DNA from: Empedobacter sp036647415
Lineage (GTDB): Bacteria; Bacteroidota; Bacteroidia; Flavobacteriales; Weeksellaceae
Assembly: GCF_036647415.1 (NCBI RefSeq)
Contig: NZ_JAVXKG010000004.1
Span: 62,001-126,000 of the forward strand
Reading direction: 5' to 3'
DNA length: 64,000 bases
The notes below the pieces were generated by a model. It was given only the letters and a program-made list of their open reading frames with translations, had not been told where the DNA came from and searched no databases. The translations under genes were made by a program, and so were the position numbers. Position 1 is the stretch's first letter; each line of letters opens with the position of its first letter. Of the stretch, positions 15,154 through 23,070 are shown one piece after another.

Positions 15154-16596
15154 ATGCTATTTAATTCTATTTCTTTTGCGATTTTTTTACCAATCGTTTT
15201 TGCGCTTTACTGGTTATTGAGAAAGAATTTGAAATTTCAAAATATCTTACTTTTAGTAGCGAGTTATTATTTTTACGGTTGTTGGGATTGGCGTTTTATG
15301 TTTTTATTGGGGTTTTCAACATTTTTAGATTATTATTCTGGAATTAAAATTGAAGAAGCAACTTCTCAACATCTAAAAAAAATCTGGTTAACCATAAGTA
15401 TCGGAATTAATTTAGGATTCTTAGGTTTTTTCAAATACTATAATTTCTTTGCAGATTCTTTCGCTGAAATGCTGAATGGATTTGGATTTGAAGTTCATCC
15501 ATGGACCTTACAAATTATATTACCAGTAGGTATTTCGTTTTATACTTTTCATGGTTTATCATATATTATTGATATTTATTATGGAAGGCTGAAAGCAGAA
15601 CGTAATATAGTTGATTATTCAGTTTTCGTAAGTTTCTTTCCGTTATTAGTTGCAGGACCTATAGAAAGAGCGACGCATCTTTTACCACAAATTAAAAAGA
15701 AAAGAGTTTTTGATTATTCGCAAGCAGTAGACGGAATGCGTCAAATTCTTTGGGGATTATTCAAAAAAATGGTTATTGCAGATAATTGTGCAATTTATGC
15801 CAATGAAATTTTCTCAAATCCCGAACCACAATCAGGATCTAACTTAGTTTTAGGAGCTATATTCTTTACATTTCAGATTTATGGAGATTTTTCTGGATAC
15901 TCTGATATTGCGCTTGGAGTTGCCCGTTTATTTGGAATTAATTTATTGAAAAACTTTAGTTATCCTTATTTCTCACGTGATATTGCAGAATTTTGGCGAC
16001 GTTGGCACATCTCTTTATCTACATGGTTTCGCGACTATTTGTACATTCCGTTAGGTGGAAGCAAAGGAGGAAATTGGATGAGAGTTCGTAACACATTTAT
16101 CATTTTTATTGTGAGTGGATTTTGGCACGGAGCCAATTGGACATTTATTTTTTGGGGATTCTTAAATGCACTATTTATAATGCCTTCAATTTTATTGAAA
16201 ACAAATCGAAATAATTTAGAAATCGTTGCTCAAGATAAAATTTTACCAAATCTTAGAGAACTTTTTAATATGATTCTTACGTTTAGTTTAACCGTTTTTG
16301 CATGGATATTTTTCCGAGCAAATTCTGTAACTCATGCGTTCGAATATATTGGAGGAATTTTTCATCAATCACTTTTTACATTTCCAACATTACGCAAAAG
16401 TGCATTAGCAACATTAATTTTAGTAGCGTTTTTATTGGTTATAGAATGGATTGGAAGACAGAATAATTACGGTTTAGAAAAATTTTTAACCTCAAAACCA
16501 AGATGGATAAGATGGAGTTTTTATGCATTTGTTATCATGTTAATAGGTCTATTTTTACAAACAGAAGAAAGTCCATTTATTTATTTTCAATTTTAG
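15154..16596 (+). CDS. MBOAT-family O-acyltransferase (AlgI/DltB-like)
   Basis: This is a 480-residue polytopic membrane protein of the MBOAT family, which passes acyl (usually acetyl) groups across the membrane to extracytoplasmic polymers. Family landmarks are LPVGISFYTFHGLSYIID, GPIERATHLLPQI, the DIAEFWRRWHISLSTWFRDYLYIPLGG block and FWHGANWTFIFWG with the conserved catalytic His325. It is directly followed in frame, after one TAG codon, by a SGNH-type protein, the same pairing as AlgI/AlgJ-X and DltB/DltD. This implies O-acylation of the polysaccharide made here. Confidence 0.92.
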   Translation: MLFNSISFAIFLPIVFALYWLLRKNLKFQNILLLVASYYFYGCWDWRFMFLLGFSTFLDYYSGIKIEEATSQHLKKIWLTISIGINLGFLGFFKYYNFFADSFAEMLNGFGFEVHPWTLQIILPVGISFYTFHGLSYIIDIYYGRLKAERNIVDYSVFVSFFPLLVAGPIERATHLLPQIKKKRVFDYSQAVDGMRQILWGLFKKMVIADNCAIYANEIFSNPEPQSGSNLVLGAIFFTFQIYGDFSGYSDIALGVARLFGINLLKNFSYPYFSRDIAEFWRRWHISLSTWFRDYLYIPLGGSKGGNWMRVRNTFIIFIVSGFWHGANWTFIFWGFLNALFIMPSILLKTNRNNLEIVAQDKILPNLRELFNMILTFSLTVFAWIFFRANSVTHAFEYIGGIFHQSLFTFPTLRKSALATLILVAFLLVIEWIGRQNNYGLEKFLTSKPRWIRWSFYAFVIMLIGLFLQTEESPFIYFQF

Positions 16597-17535
16597 ATGA
16601 TGAAGAAATTTTTAATTAATATAAGTTTATTTGGGCTATTTGCAATTGTATTTTATCTTGTAATCATGCCTCTTTGGAGTTCCGTTTTACCATTTTACAT
16701 GTCCAAAAACGTCAGAAGTTGTATGGGATGTTACGGGCATACATTTACACGAATGCAAGACGCTCAGAAAACCAAAAATGTAGATGTTTTAATTATTGGT
16801 TCTTCTCACGCTTATCGTGGAATAGATCCAAGAATTTTACAAAAAGACGGAATTTCAGCGTTTAATTTAGGTTCAAGCGCACAAACACCAATTAATACAA
16901 AAGTTCTTTTACATCAATATTTAGAACAAATAAAACCAAAATTGGTTGTTTACGAAGCTTATGCAGGAACCATGAATATTGATGGTGTTGAATCTTCTTT
17001 GGATATTTTGAGTAACAATAAAATAGATATTAATTCTATAAAAATGGCAAATGAAGTTCATAATTTATTAGCATACAATACGCTTATTTTTTCTGGATTT
17101 CGCCAAACTTTTGGCTTAAATAAAACATTTAATGAAGTCGCTAATCAAGGTGTAGATACGTATATTTCACCAACGGGTTATGTAGAAACAAAGTTTAGAA
17201 ATAATATATTTAATAATGAAAATATTTCGAAATGGGATTTGCGAGAAACTCAAAAAGAAGAATTTGAAAACAATATTCAATATATTAAAAGCAAAGGAAT
17301 TGACGTTTATATTATTCAAGCGCCCATCACAAATACACTTTACAAATCCATCAATAATAATAAAGAAATTGACCAATTTTTAAGTAAATTGGGACACTAT
17401 AAAAATTATCAAAACTTAGTAGAATTAAAAGATTCTACCGATTTTTTTGACAATAATCATTTGAATCAAATTGGAGTAGAAAAATTTAATTTAATTTTAA
17501 GTAAAGATTTAAAAAATATTCTAACGAAAAAATAA
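16597..17535 (+). CDS. SGNH-like partner of the MBOAT acyltransferase
   Basis: This 312-residue protein has one N-terminal membrane segment (about residues 4-28) and an extracytoplasmic SGNH-like domain. The catalytic candidates are Ser70 in IGSSHAYRGID and the Asp285/His288 pair in DNNHLN, with NLGSSAQT as an oxyanion block. The short CMGCYGH cysteine pair after the membrane helix is unusual. AlgJ, AlgX and DltD-type proteins with this plan finish the transfer of acyl groups delivered by an MBOAT protein. The gene abuts the MBOAT stop codon (TAG then ATGATG). Exact family membership needs profile searching. Confidence 0.75.
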   Translation: MMKKFLINISLFGLFAIVFYLVIMPLWSSVLPFYMSKNVRSCMGCYGHTFTRMQDAQKTKNVDVLIIGSSHAYRGIDPRILQKDGISAFNLGSSAQTPINTKVLLHQYLEQIKPKLVVYEAYAGTMNIDGVESSLDILSNNKIDINSIKMANEVHNLLAYNTLIFSGFRQTFGLNKTFNEVANQGVDTYISPTGYVETKFRNNIFNNENISKWDLRETQKEEFENNIQYIKSKGIDVYIIQAPITNTLYKSINNNKEIDQFLSKLGHYKNYQNLVELKDSTDFFDNNHLNQIGVEKFNLILSKDLKNILTKK

Positions 17536-17536
17536 A

Positions 17537-18694
17537 ATGACCAACCAATCACCTAAAAAAATACTATTTGTTTATTATAAACTCTTCAAGGCAGGAGGCG
17601 TTTCACGCGTTTTAGTGTCTTTAGCAAACGAGTTGGTTGCAAAAGGAAACGACGTTTCTATTGTGATTATGATAAATAATACGGACAGTTTTTTTGAGTT
17701 AGATAAACGTGTTAAAATTATTGTAATTGATACTTTTTCACATTGGGGATTTCAGAAAATAAATGTTAATCTGAACAAATATTTACCCAAATTACCATAT
17801 AAGAATAACATCAAAAATTATGTTTACGATTTTGGTCAATGGGAAATGTTGAATAAATGGATGAATAAAAACCATCAGAATTATGATTTAATTATTTCTA
17901 GTTGGTACAAATTGTCTGCACAACTGGCTTTGAATAAAAAAGTACGAGATAAAACTATTGCTTGGGAACACGCAAATTTTCAAGTAGGAGGTAAACTTTG
18001 GTTTGATGTTTTACGAAAATATTATAAAAATTTAAGAGCTGTAGTTTGTATTAATTCAAACTCTTTGCAACATTATAAAAGCATCAATAAAAATTCATTT
18101 TTGATACCAAATCTTATTGGCGAACCTTTTGAATCTTTTGATCAAAATTTAATCAGTCAAAAAGAAAATACATTGATTTATGTTGGTAGATTGGATAATG
18201 ATAAAAATGTTGCAGAAATTTTAGATATTATAAATCAAGTAGATTTAAACAATTTTCAATTGAAAATTATTGGCGATGGACCATCTAAAAATGACTTAGA
18301 GAATAAGTTAAATTCTATTGAAAATCTAAAAAATAAAGTTCAATTTTTAGGAAGTAAAACAATTCCTGAAATATATAATGAGTTAGAAAAGAGTAAAATT
18401 TTTCTTTTTACAAGTAAAACAGAATGTTTACCAACCGTTTTGATTGAAGCAACTTTGATGTCAAATGCCCTGATTTCTTATAATTGTAAATATGGACCAT
18501 CTGATATTATTGATGAATCGAATGGATTTTTAATTCCGATGTCAGATAAAAATCAATTCAAAGAAAAATTACAATTTTTGATTAATCAACCCGAAGAATT
18601 GAATAAAATTTTATTTTCGAGTAACGATAATTCGTACAAATGGCGAAAAAAAGAAATTTTAGAACAATGGGATTTAATTTTTAATGAAAAATGA
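17537..18694 (+). CDS. Glycosyltransferase, GT4 family
   Basis: This 385-residue GT-B enzyme begins ILFVYYKLFKAGGVSRVLVSLANEL, the glycine-rich opening of GT4 proteins. The C-terminal half has LIYVGRLDNDKNVAEILDI, IIGDGPSKNDLENKL, VQFLGSKTIPEIYNEL and SKTECLPTVLIEATLMS, which holds the conserved Glu pair of the donor site. It may use a UDP-sugar. Its final ATGA overlaps the start of the interrupted PIG-L gene, so the two were translationally coupled before the mutation. Confidence 0.87.
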   Translation: MTNQSPKKILFVYYKLFKAGGVSRVLVSLANELVAKGNDVSIVIMINNTDSFFELDKRVKIIVIDTFSHWGFQKINVNLNKYLPKLPYKNNIKNYVYDFGQWEMLNKWMNKNHQNYDLIISSWYKLSAQLALNKKVRDKTIAWEHANFQVGGKLWFDVLRKYYKNLRAVVCINSNSLQHYKSINKNSFLIPNLIGEPFESFDQNLISQKENTLIYVGRLDNDKNVAEILDIINQVDLNNFQLKIIGDGPSKNDLENKLNSIENLKNKVQFLGSKTIPEIYNELEKSKIFLFTSKTECLPTVLIEATLMSNALISYNCKYGPSDIIDESNGFLIPMSDKNQFKEKLQFLINQPEELNKILFSSNDNSYKWRKKEILEQWDLIFNEK

Positions 18695-19527
18695 ATCAAA
18701 AATTAAGATTAGCAAAACTAAAATTTAGACGTTTTCGTTATTTAATTAAATGGTTTTTACAGTTCAAAACCAATAAAATTAAACCATATCAAAACATGAA
18801 AGAAATGAATGTTGATTCAGTTTCTAAATCACTTGTTTTGGTTCCGCACGCAGACGATGAGTAGATTGGAAATAGTCAGATTTTAAGAAAAACGAATGCA
18901 ACGGCTTACTATTTTCAGTTTTTAGGAAATAATTATAATCAGGCTAATAAAACAATTCGTAGAAATGAATTGGAAAATTTGCAAAAAGAAATCAATTTTG
19001 ATTTAATTATTTCGGACAATTATGATGATTATTCAGATTTAGAGAAGCTAATTTCAACAAATAATTTTACAGATGTTTTTATTCCATTTCCAGTTGATTG
19101 GCACGAAGAGCATATCAAGGTAAATACGATTTTTCATTCTATTTTATCAAAATTAAAGAAGGATTTCAACTTGCATTTTTACCATATTTCTGTTCCTTTA
19201 CCAATTGATATTAAAGGAAATTATTTAGCTTTATCAGAAAATGAAACTAAGTATAAACATAATATTTTTTCGCGAATTTATCAATCGCAATATAATACAC
19301 CAATTAGTCGGTTAAATTATCAATTACGATTAAACGCAAAAAATAAAAATATTTTTGCATGCGAGAATTTTGCAGAATTAACATTTGTAGAATGGACAGA
19401 TTTATTAGAATTTGTGACTCAAAATTATGAAACAAGAATGAAACCACTCATTTACAATATTGACGATTTGATTTTGATTAGAGAAAAGTCAAACCAAATT
19501 TATCAAGATTGGAAAATGAAAAACTAA
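18691..19527 (+). pseudogene. PIG-L family deacetylase interrupted by an in-frame TAG
   Basis: Reading from the ATG at 18691, which overlaps the previous stop as ATGA, one frame of 278 codons runs to 19527 apart from a single TAG at 18862-18864 (codon 58). The stop follows LVLVPHADDE, the zinc-binding motif of PIG-L/LmbE N-acetylglucosamine deacetylases, and the frame continues IGNSQILRK. DWHEEHIKVN further on fits the third zinc ligand region. Trp is common after HADDE in relatives, so TGG to TAG is the simplest origin. Everything else looks intact, so this is a recent nonsense mutation, a sequencing error or a suppressed stop. If functional it would deacetylate an amino sugar of the glycan or its precursor. 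Confidence 0.8.
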
Positions 19528-19538
19528 CTAATTAATTA

Positions 19539-20405
19539 ATGCTAAACTATTTAAAACTTATACGTATCAATCAATGGATAAAAAACTTATTTGTTTTTTT
19601 ACCCATATTTTTTTCAGGAAATTTACTCAACTCAGATTATTTTATTCAATCTTTTTATGGATTTTTAATCTTTTCTTTTGTTGCGAGTAGTATTTATATT
19701 ATCAATGATTATGTTGATATAGAGAAAGATAAAAAACATCCAGAAAAGAAAAATCGTCCACTTGCAAGCGGTAAAATTTCAAAAAATAATGCACTTGTTT
19801 TATTTTTTATTTTAGTTATTATCACATCTATTTTAACTTATTTCTTTGCGAATAAACAAGTAGCAATCCTTGTTGCAATTTATTTTTTCATGAATTTAGC
19901 TTATTCATTTAAGTTGAAACAAATTGCAATTTTAGATGTTATGATTATCGCATTCGGATTCCTATTAAGAGTCTTTGTAGGCGGTTATATGACTGGGTTG
20001 GTTGTTACAGATTGGACAATTTTATTGGTGTTTGATTTAGCTTTAATTCTTGCTTTAGGTAAACGTCGAGGAGAATTGGTAAATGCAGATTTGGAGGGTG
20101 TTACACGCAAATCTCTTGACGGTTATAATCTTAATTTTCTTAACGCAGCACTATCTATCACATGCACAGTTGCAGTTATGTGTTATTTGATGTTTATTTT
20201 GTCACCAGACACACAGCAGAAATTTCATCATTATATTATCTATACCTTTGTCTTCGTTTTCGCTGCTGTACTACGTTATATGCAGCAAACTTTTGTATAT
20301 TTTAAAACAGAATCTCCAACAAAATTAATTTTAAAAGATCAATTTTTACAATTGTTAATTATTTTGTGTGGAATCAGTTATGTATTATTGATTTATTATA
20401 AATAA
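19539..20405 (+). CDS. UbiA-family polyprenyl-phosphate phosphoribosyltransferase-like protein
   Basis: This 288-residue membrane prenyltransferase of the UbiA fold has eight or nine hydrophobic segments. The first aspartate motif reads NDYVDIEKDKKHPEK (from Asn56), followed by RPLASG. This N-D-x2-D-x-E-x-D-x2-H-P-x-K-x2-R-P-x-A-x-G pattern is that of decaprenyl-phosphate phosphoribosyltransferase (mycobacterial Rv3806c), which joins PRPP to a polyprenyl phosphate, not of quinone or heme enzymes. Its stop overlaps the next start (TAATG), and the next two products match DprE1 and DprE2, which act later in the same pathway. The first step of lipid-linked D-arabinofuranose synthesis is therefore inferred. 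Confidence 0.85.
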   Translation: MLNYLKLIRINQWIKNLFVFLPIFFSGNLLNSDYFIQSFYGFLIFSFVASSIYIINDYVDIEKDKKHPEKKNRPLASGKISKNNALVLFFILVIITSILTYFFANKQVAILVAIYFFMNLAYSFKLKQIAILDVMIIAFGFLLRVFVGGYMTGLVVTDWTILLVFDLALILALGKRRGELVNADLEGVTRKSLDGYNLNFLNAALSITCTVAVMCYLMFILSPDTQQKFHHYIIYTFVFVFAAVLRYMQQTFVYFKTESPTKLILKDQFLQLLIILCGISYVLLIYYK

Positions 20406-21721
20406 TGGAAAATAATAAACTTACTCCAGTTGCAAACTGGGGATTGTATCCATCTATAAAAGCTAAAATTATTTCGCCAACTTCGATTCTTGAATTTCAG
20501 GAAGCGATTTTGTCTAATGAAGAATTAATTACTCGTGGAAATGGTCGTTGCTACGGTGATGCATCATTACAGAATACAATTATTTCGACTGCTAAATGGA
20601 ATAAATTTATCAATTTTGATCGCCAAAATGGTTTGATTGAAGTAGAAGCAGGCGTAAAATTGGACGAAATTTTAGAGGTTTCTATTCCTTCAGGATTTTT
20701 TATTTCTGTAACACCTGGTACAAAATTTATTACCGTTGGTGGTGCGATTGCCTCTGATATTCACGGAAAAAATCATCATGTTGATGGTTGTTTTTCAGAT
20801 CATCTTATTTATTTTGATTTGATGATAGAAAATGGAGATATTTTACGTTGCTCTCGTCATGACTATCCCGAATTATTTTGGTCAACAATAGGAGGAATGG
20901 GACTTACAGGAGTTATACTTTCGGCTCAATTTATGTTAAAACCTATCGAAACGGCTTATATTAGAAATGAAGCAATTCAAGCAAATAATTTAGATGAAAT
21001 ATTTGAATTGTTTGATTCTTCAGAATCTTGGACGTACAATGTCGCTTGGTTAGATTGTATGCAAAAAGGAAAAACTTTAGGAAAGTCAATTATGTTGCGT
21101 GGTGAACATGCTACTTTAGACGAATTACCAAATAAATTGAAAAAATCTCCGTTGAAAATTAAGAAGAAATTAAATCTTAATATTCCATTTTTCTTTCCAA
21201 ATTTCGCCTTAAATCCTTTATCAATCAAGATTTTTAATTGGATATATTTTAATAAACAAGGAAAAAAACATCTGAAGAATTATGTAGATTACGAAACATT
21301 CTTTTATCCGTTAGATGCTGTTCATAATTGGAATAGAATTTATGGAAAAAATGGATTTATTCAATATCAATTTGTAATTCCAAAGGAGCAAGGAAAAGAA
21401 GGAATGCGTCAAATTTTGGAGACGATTGCAGCAAGTGGAAATGGTTCTTTTTTGGTTGTTTTAAAATTGTTTGGAGAAAACAATAAAGAAGCCTATAATT
21501 CTTTTCCGATGAAAGGATATACCTTGGCTTTAGATTTTAAAGTAAATGATAAATTAGAGAAATTAATTGCCAATTTAGACCGGATTGTAATGGATTTTGG
21601 CGGACATATTTATCGTACAAAAGATGCGATGTCAAATCCAGCTCTTACAGATTATTTACAAAATGTTGATTCACCTAAATTTGAGTCAATGCAAAACGAA
21701 CGTATCAATAGATTTAAATAA
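20405..21721 (+). CDS. dprE1: DprE1-like FAD oxidoreductase (decaprenylphosphoryl-ribose 2'-oxidase)
   Basis: DprE1 oxidises the 2'-hydroxyl of polyprenyl-phospho-ribose using FAD, the first half of its epimerisation to arabinose. The 438-residue protein starts with a VAO-type FAD domain: RGNGRCYGDASL near 45, VTPGTKFITVGGAIASDIHGKNHH near 105-120 and GGMGLTGVI near 165. The ASDIHGKNHH block is nearly that of the mycobacterial enzyme as I remember it. In the C-terminal domain the segment equivalent to NICVDF, whose cysteine is the benzothiazinone target, reads TLALDF with Ala375. It is coupled to the UbiA gene upstream and lies two bases before dprE2. Confidence 0.88.
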   Translation: MENNKLTPVANWGLYPSIKAKIISPTSILEFQEAILSNEELITRGNGRCYGDASLQNTIISTAKWNKFINFDRQNGLIEVEAGVKLDEILEVSIPSGFFISVTPGTKFITVGGAIASDIHGKNHHVDGCFSDHLIYFDLMIENGDILRCSRHDYPELFWSTIGGMGLTGVILSAQFMLKPIETAYIRNEAIQANNLDEIFELFDSSESWTYNVAWLDCMQKGKTLGKSIMLRGEHATLDELPNKLKKSPLKIKKKLNLNIPFFFPNFALNPLSIKIFNWIYFNKQGKKHLKNYVDYETFFYPLDAVHNWNRIYGKNGFIQYQFVIPKEQGKEGMRQILETIAASGNGSFLVVLKLFGENNKEAYNSFPMKGYTLALDFKVNDKLEKLIANLDRIVMDFGGHIYRTKDAMSNPALTDYLQNVDSPKFESMQNERINRFK

Positions 21722-21723
21722 AA

Positions 21724-22449
21724 ATGATAATATTAGGATCCAATTCAGATGTAGCAATAGCCTTTGTAGAAAAGGTTTTGAGTGAAGGACAACGTTTTCC
21801 GGAAGTTTATTTATTTACATCAAATGTTGAGAAAACAGAAAAATTAGCTCAACATTTTTTCGCAAAATATGAGCAAAAATGTGAAATTATTCATTTTGAT
21901 TTAACACAAGAAAATGATTTTTCTAAATTAGATTATATCAACTCAGAATTGCTTTTTTGTGCATCTGGTTTTCTTGGAAAAAACTCTGAAGAAGGCTTGT
22001 ATGATGATTGGAATACAAAGCAAATTGTAGAGATTAATTACTCAAAATTAATTGTTTTGATTAATTATTTTGCAAAGAAATTCGAAACGAGAGGTTCAGG
22101 AACTATAATTGGTTTATCATCTGTTGCAGGAGAACGTGGACGTCAGAGTAATTTTATTTATGGTTCTGCGAAAGCTGGTTTTACGGCTTATTTGGCAGGA
22201 TTAAGGAATTATTTATTTCATAAAAAAGTACATGTTATGACTGTTATTCCAGGTTTTATGGATACGCAAATGACAGCTGATATCGAAACGCCAAAGCCTT
22301 TGACAGCGCAACCAAATCAAGCAGCAGATATTATTTACAAAGCATATCTCAAAAAACGAAATGTAGTTTATGTGACGTTTGTTTGGTGGGGAATTATGAT
22401 GATTATTCGTAATGTGCCTGAATTTATTTTTAAGAAAATGAAAATGTAA
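21724..22449 (+). CDS. dprE2: DprE2-like short-chain reductase
   Basis: This 241-residue short-chain dehydrogenase has the N-terminal NAD(P) loop IILGSNSDVAIAF, an acidic turn at HFDLTQ, the catalytic serine in GLSSVAGERGR and the YGSAK Tyr-Lys pair about 12 residues on. The family position next to DprE1 identifies it as the reductase that converts the 2'-keto sugar to polyprenyl-phospho-arabinose. The C-terminus has a hydrophobic stretch (VVYVTFVWWGIMMII) which could bind the membrane or the lipid substrate, as in DprE2. Its stop overlaps the start of the HAD gene as TAATG. Confidence 0.86.
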   Translation: MIILGSNSDVAIAFVEKVLSEGQRFPEVYLFTSNVEKTEKLAQHFFAKYEQKCEIIHFDLTQENDFSKLDYINSELLFCASGFLGKNSEEGLYDDWNTKQIVEINYSKLIVLINYFAKKFETRGSGTIIGLSSVAGERGRQSNFIYGSAKAGFTAYLAGLRNYLFHKKVHVMTVIPGFMDTQMTADIETPKPLTAQPNQAADIIYKAYLKKRNVVYVTFVWWGIMMIIRNVPEFIFKKMKM

Positions 22450-23039
22450 TGAATCGTAATTTATATTTATTCGATTTCGATGGAACATTGACAAGTAAAG
22501 ACACCTTATTCGATTTTTTAAAATTCTCTTTTCCTAAAACGTATAATTTTAATTATCTTATATTTACTCCATTATTTGTCGTTTCTAAATTAAAGCTAAT
22601 TGATGCTGGAAAAGTAAAAGAAAAGTTTATTTCGAAGTTTATGAAAGGTCTTTCCGTTTCAGAAATTGATAATTTGGCTCAGAATTATTTTGAACAAAAT
22701 CATCAAACTTTAATTAATAAAAAAGCAAACGATTATATAAAACAAATTAGTAATTACAATGATAAATTTATCGTTTCCGCTTCTGTAGATTTTTGGGTAA
22801 AACCTTTTGCAGATTATTATGGAATGGGATTGATTTGTACCAAAGCAAAATTTGATGAACAAGGTATTTTTACTGGAATTTTTGCCACAAAAAATTGTAA
22901 TTACGAAGAAAAAAAAGTTAGAATAGAACAAGAAATTGATTTAACTTTTTATGATGAAATTATCTCTTTTGGCGATACAAAAGGAGATGAAGCGATGTTT
23001 TCTATTTCTACAAAATCTAATTTTAGATATTTTAATTAA
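22449..23039 (+). CDS. HAD-superfamily phosphatase, likely of polyprenyl-phospho-5-phosphoribose
   Basis: This 196-residue HAD phosphatase of the SerB-like IB type has motif I FDFDGTLT (Asp9, Asp11), a helical cap with a hydrophobic stretch (NYLIFTPLFVVSKL) that may contact the membrane, motif II FIVSASVDFW and motif IV GDTKGDEAM. The four-gene coupling with UbiA, DprE1 and DprE2 suggests that it removes the 5-phosphate of the phosphoribosyl lipid before oxidation, a step done in mycobacteria by an unrelated PAP2 enzyme. The assignment to this step is inference; HAD identity is clear. Confidence 0.8.
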   Translation: MNRNLYLFDFDGTLTSKDTLFDFLKFSFPKTYNFNYLIFTPLFVVSKLKLIDAGKVKEKFISKFMKGLSVSEIDNLAQNYFEQNHQTLINKKANDYIKQISNYNDKFIVSASVDFWVKPFADYYGMGLICTKAKFDEQGIFTGIFATKNCNYEEKKVRIEQEIDLTFYDEIISFGDTKGDEAMFSISTKSNFRYFN

Positions 23040-23044
23040 AGGTC

Positions 23045-23052
23045 TATATTTG
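23045..23052 (+). promoter_or_regulatory. Possible internal -7 box (TATATTTG) inside the operon
   Basis: TATATTTG lies in the 31-base gap between the HAD and GT-C genes, 18 bases before the ATG at 23071. It is a perfect match and falls in one of the widest gaps of the operon, so the second half of the locus may have its own start. Confidence 0.4.
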
Positions 23053-23070
23053 CACAACCAAACTAATACT

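Noticed and set aside
22951..23070. Forty-codon N-terminal extension of the GT-C protein
   Set aside because: It overlaps the end of the HAD gene and contains the -7 box; the ATG at 23071 begins right before the first membrane helix.
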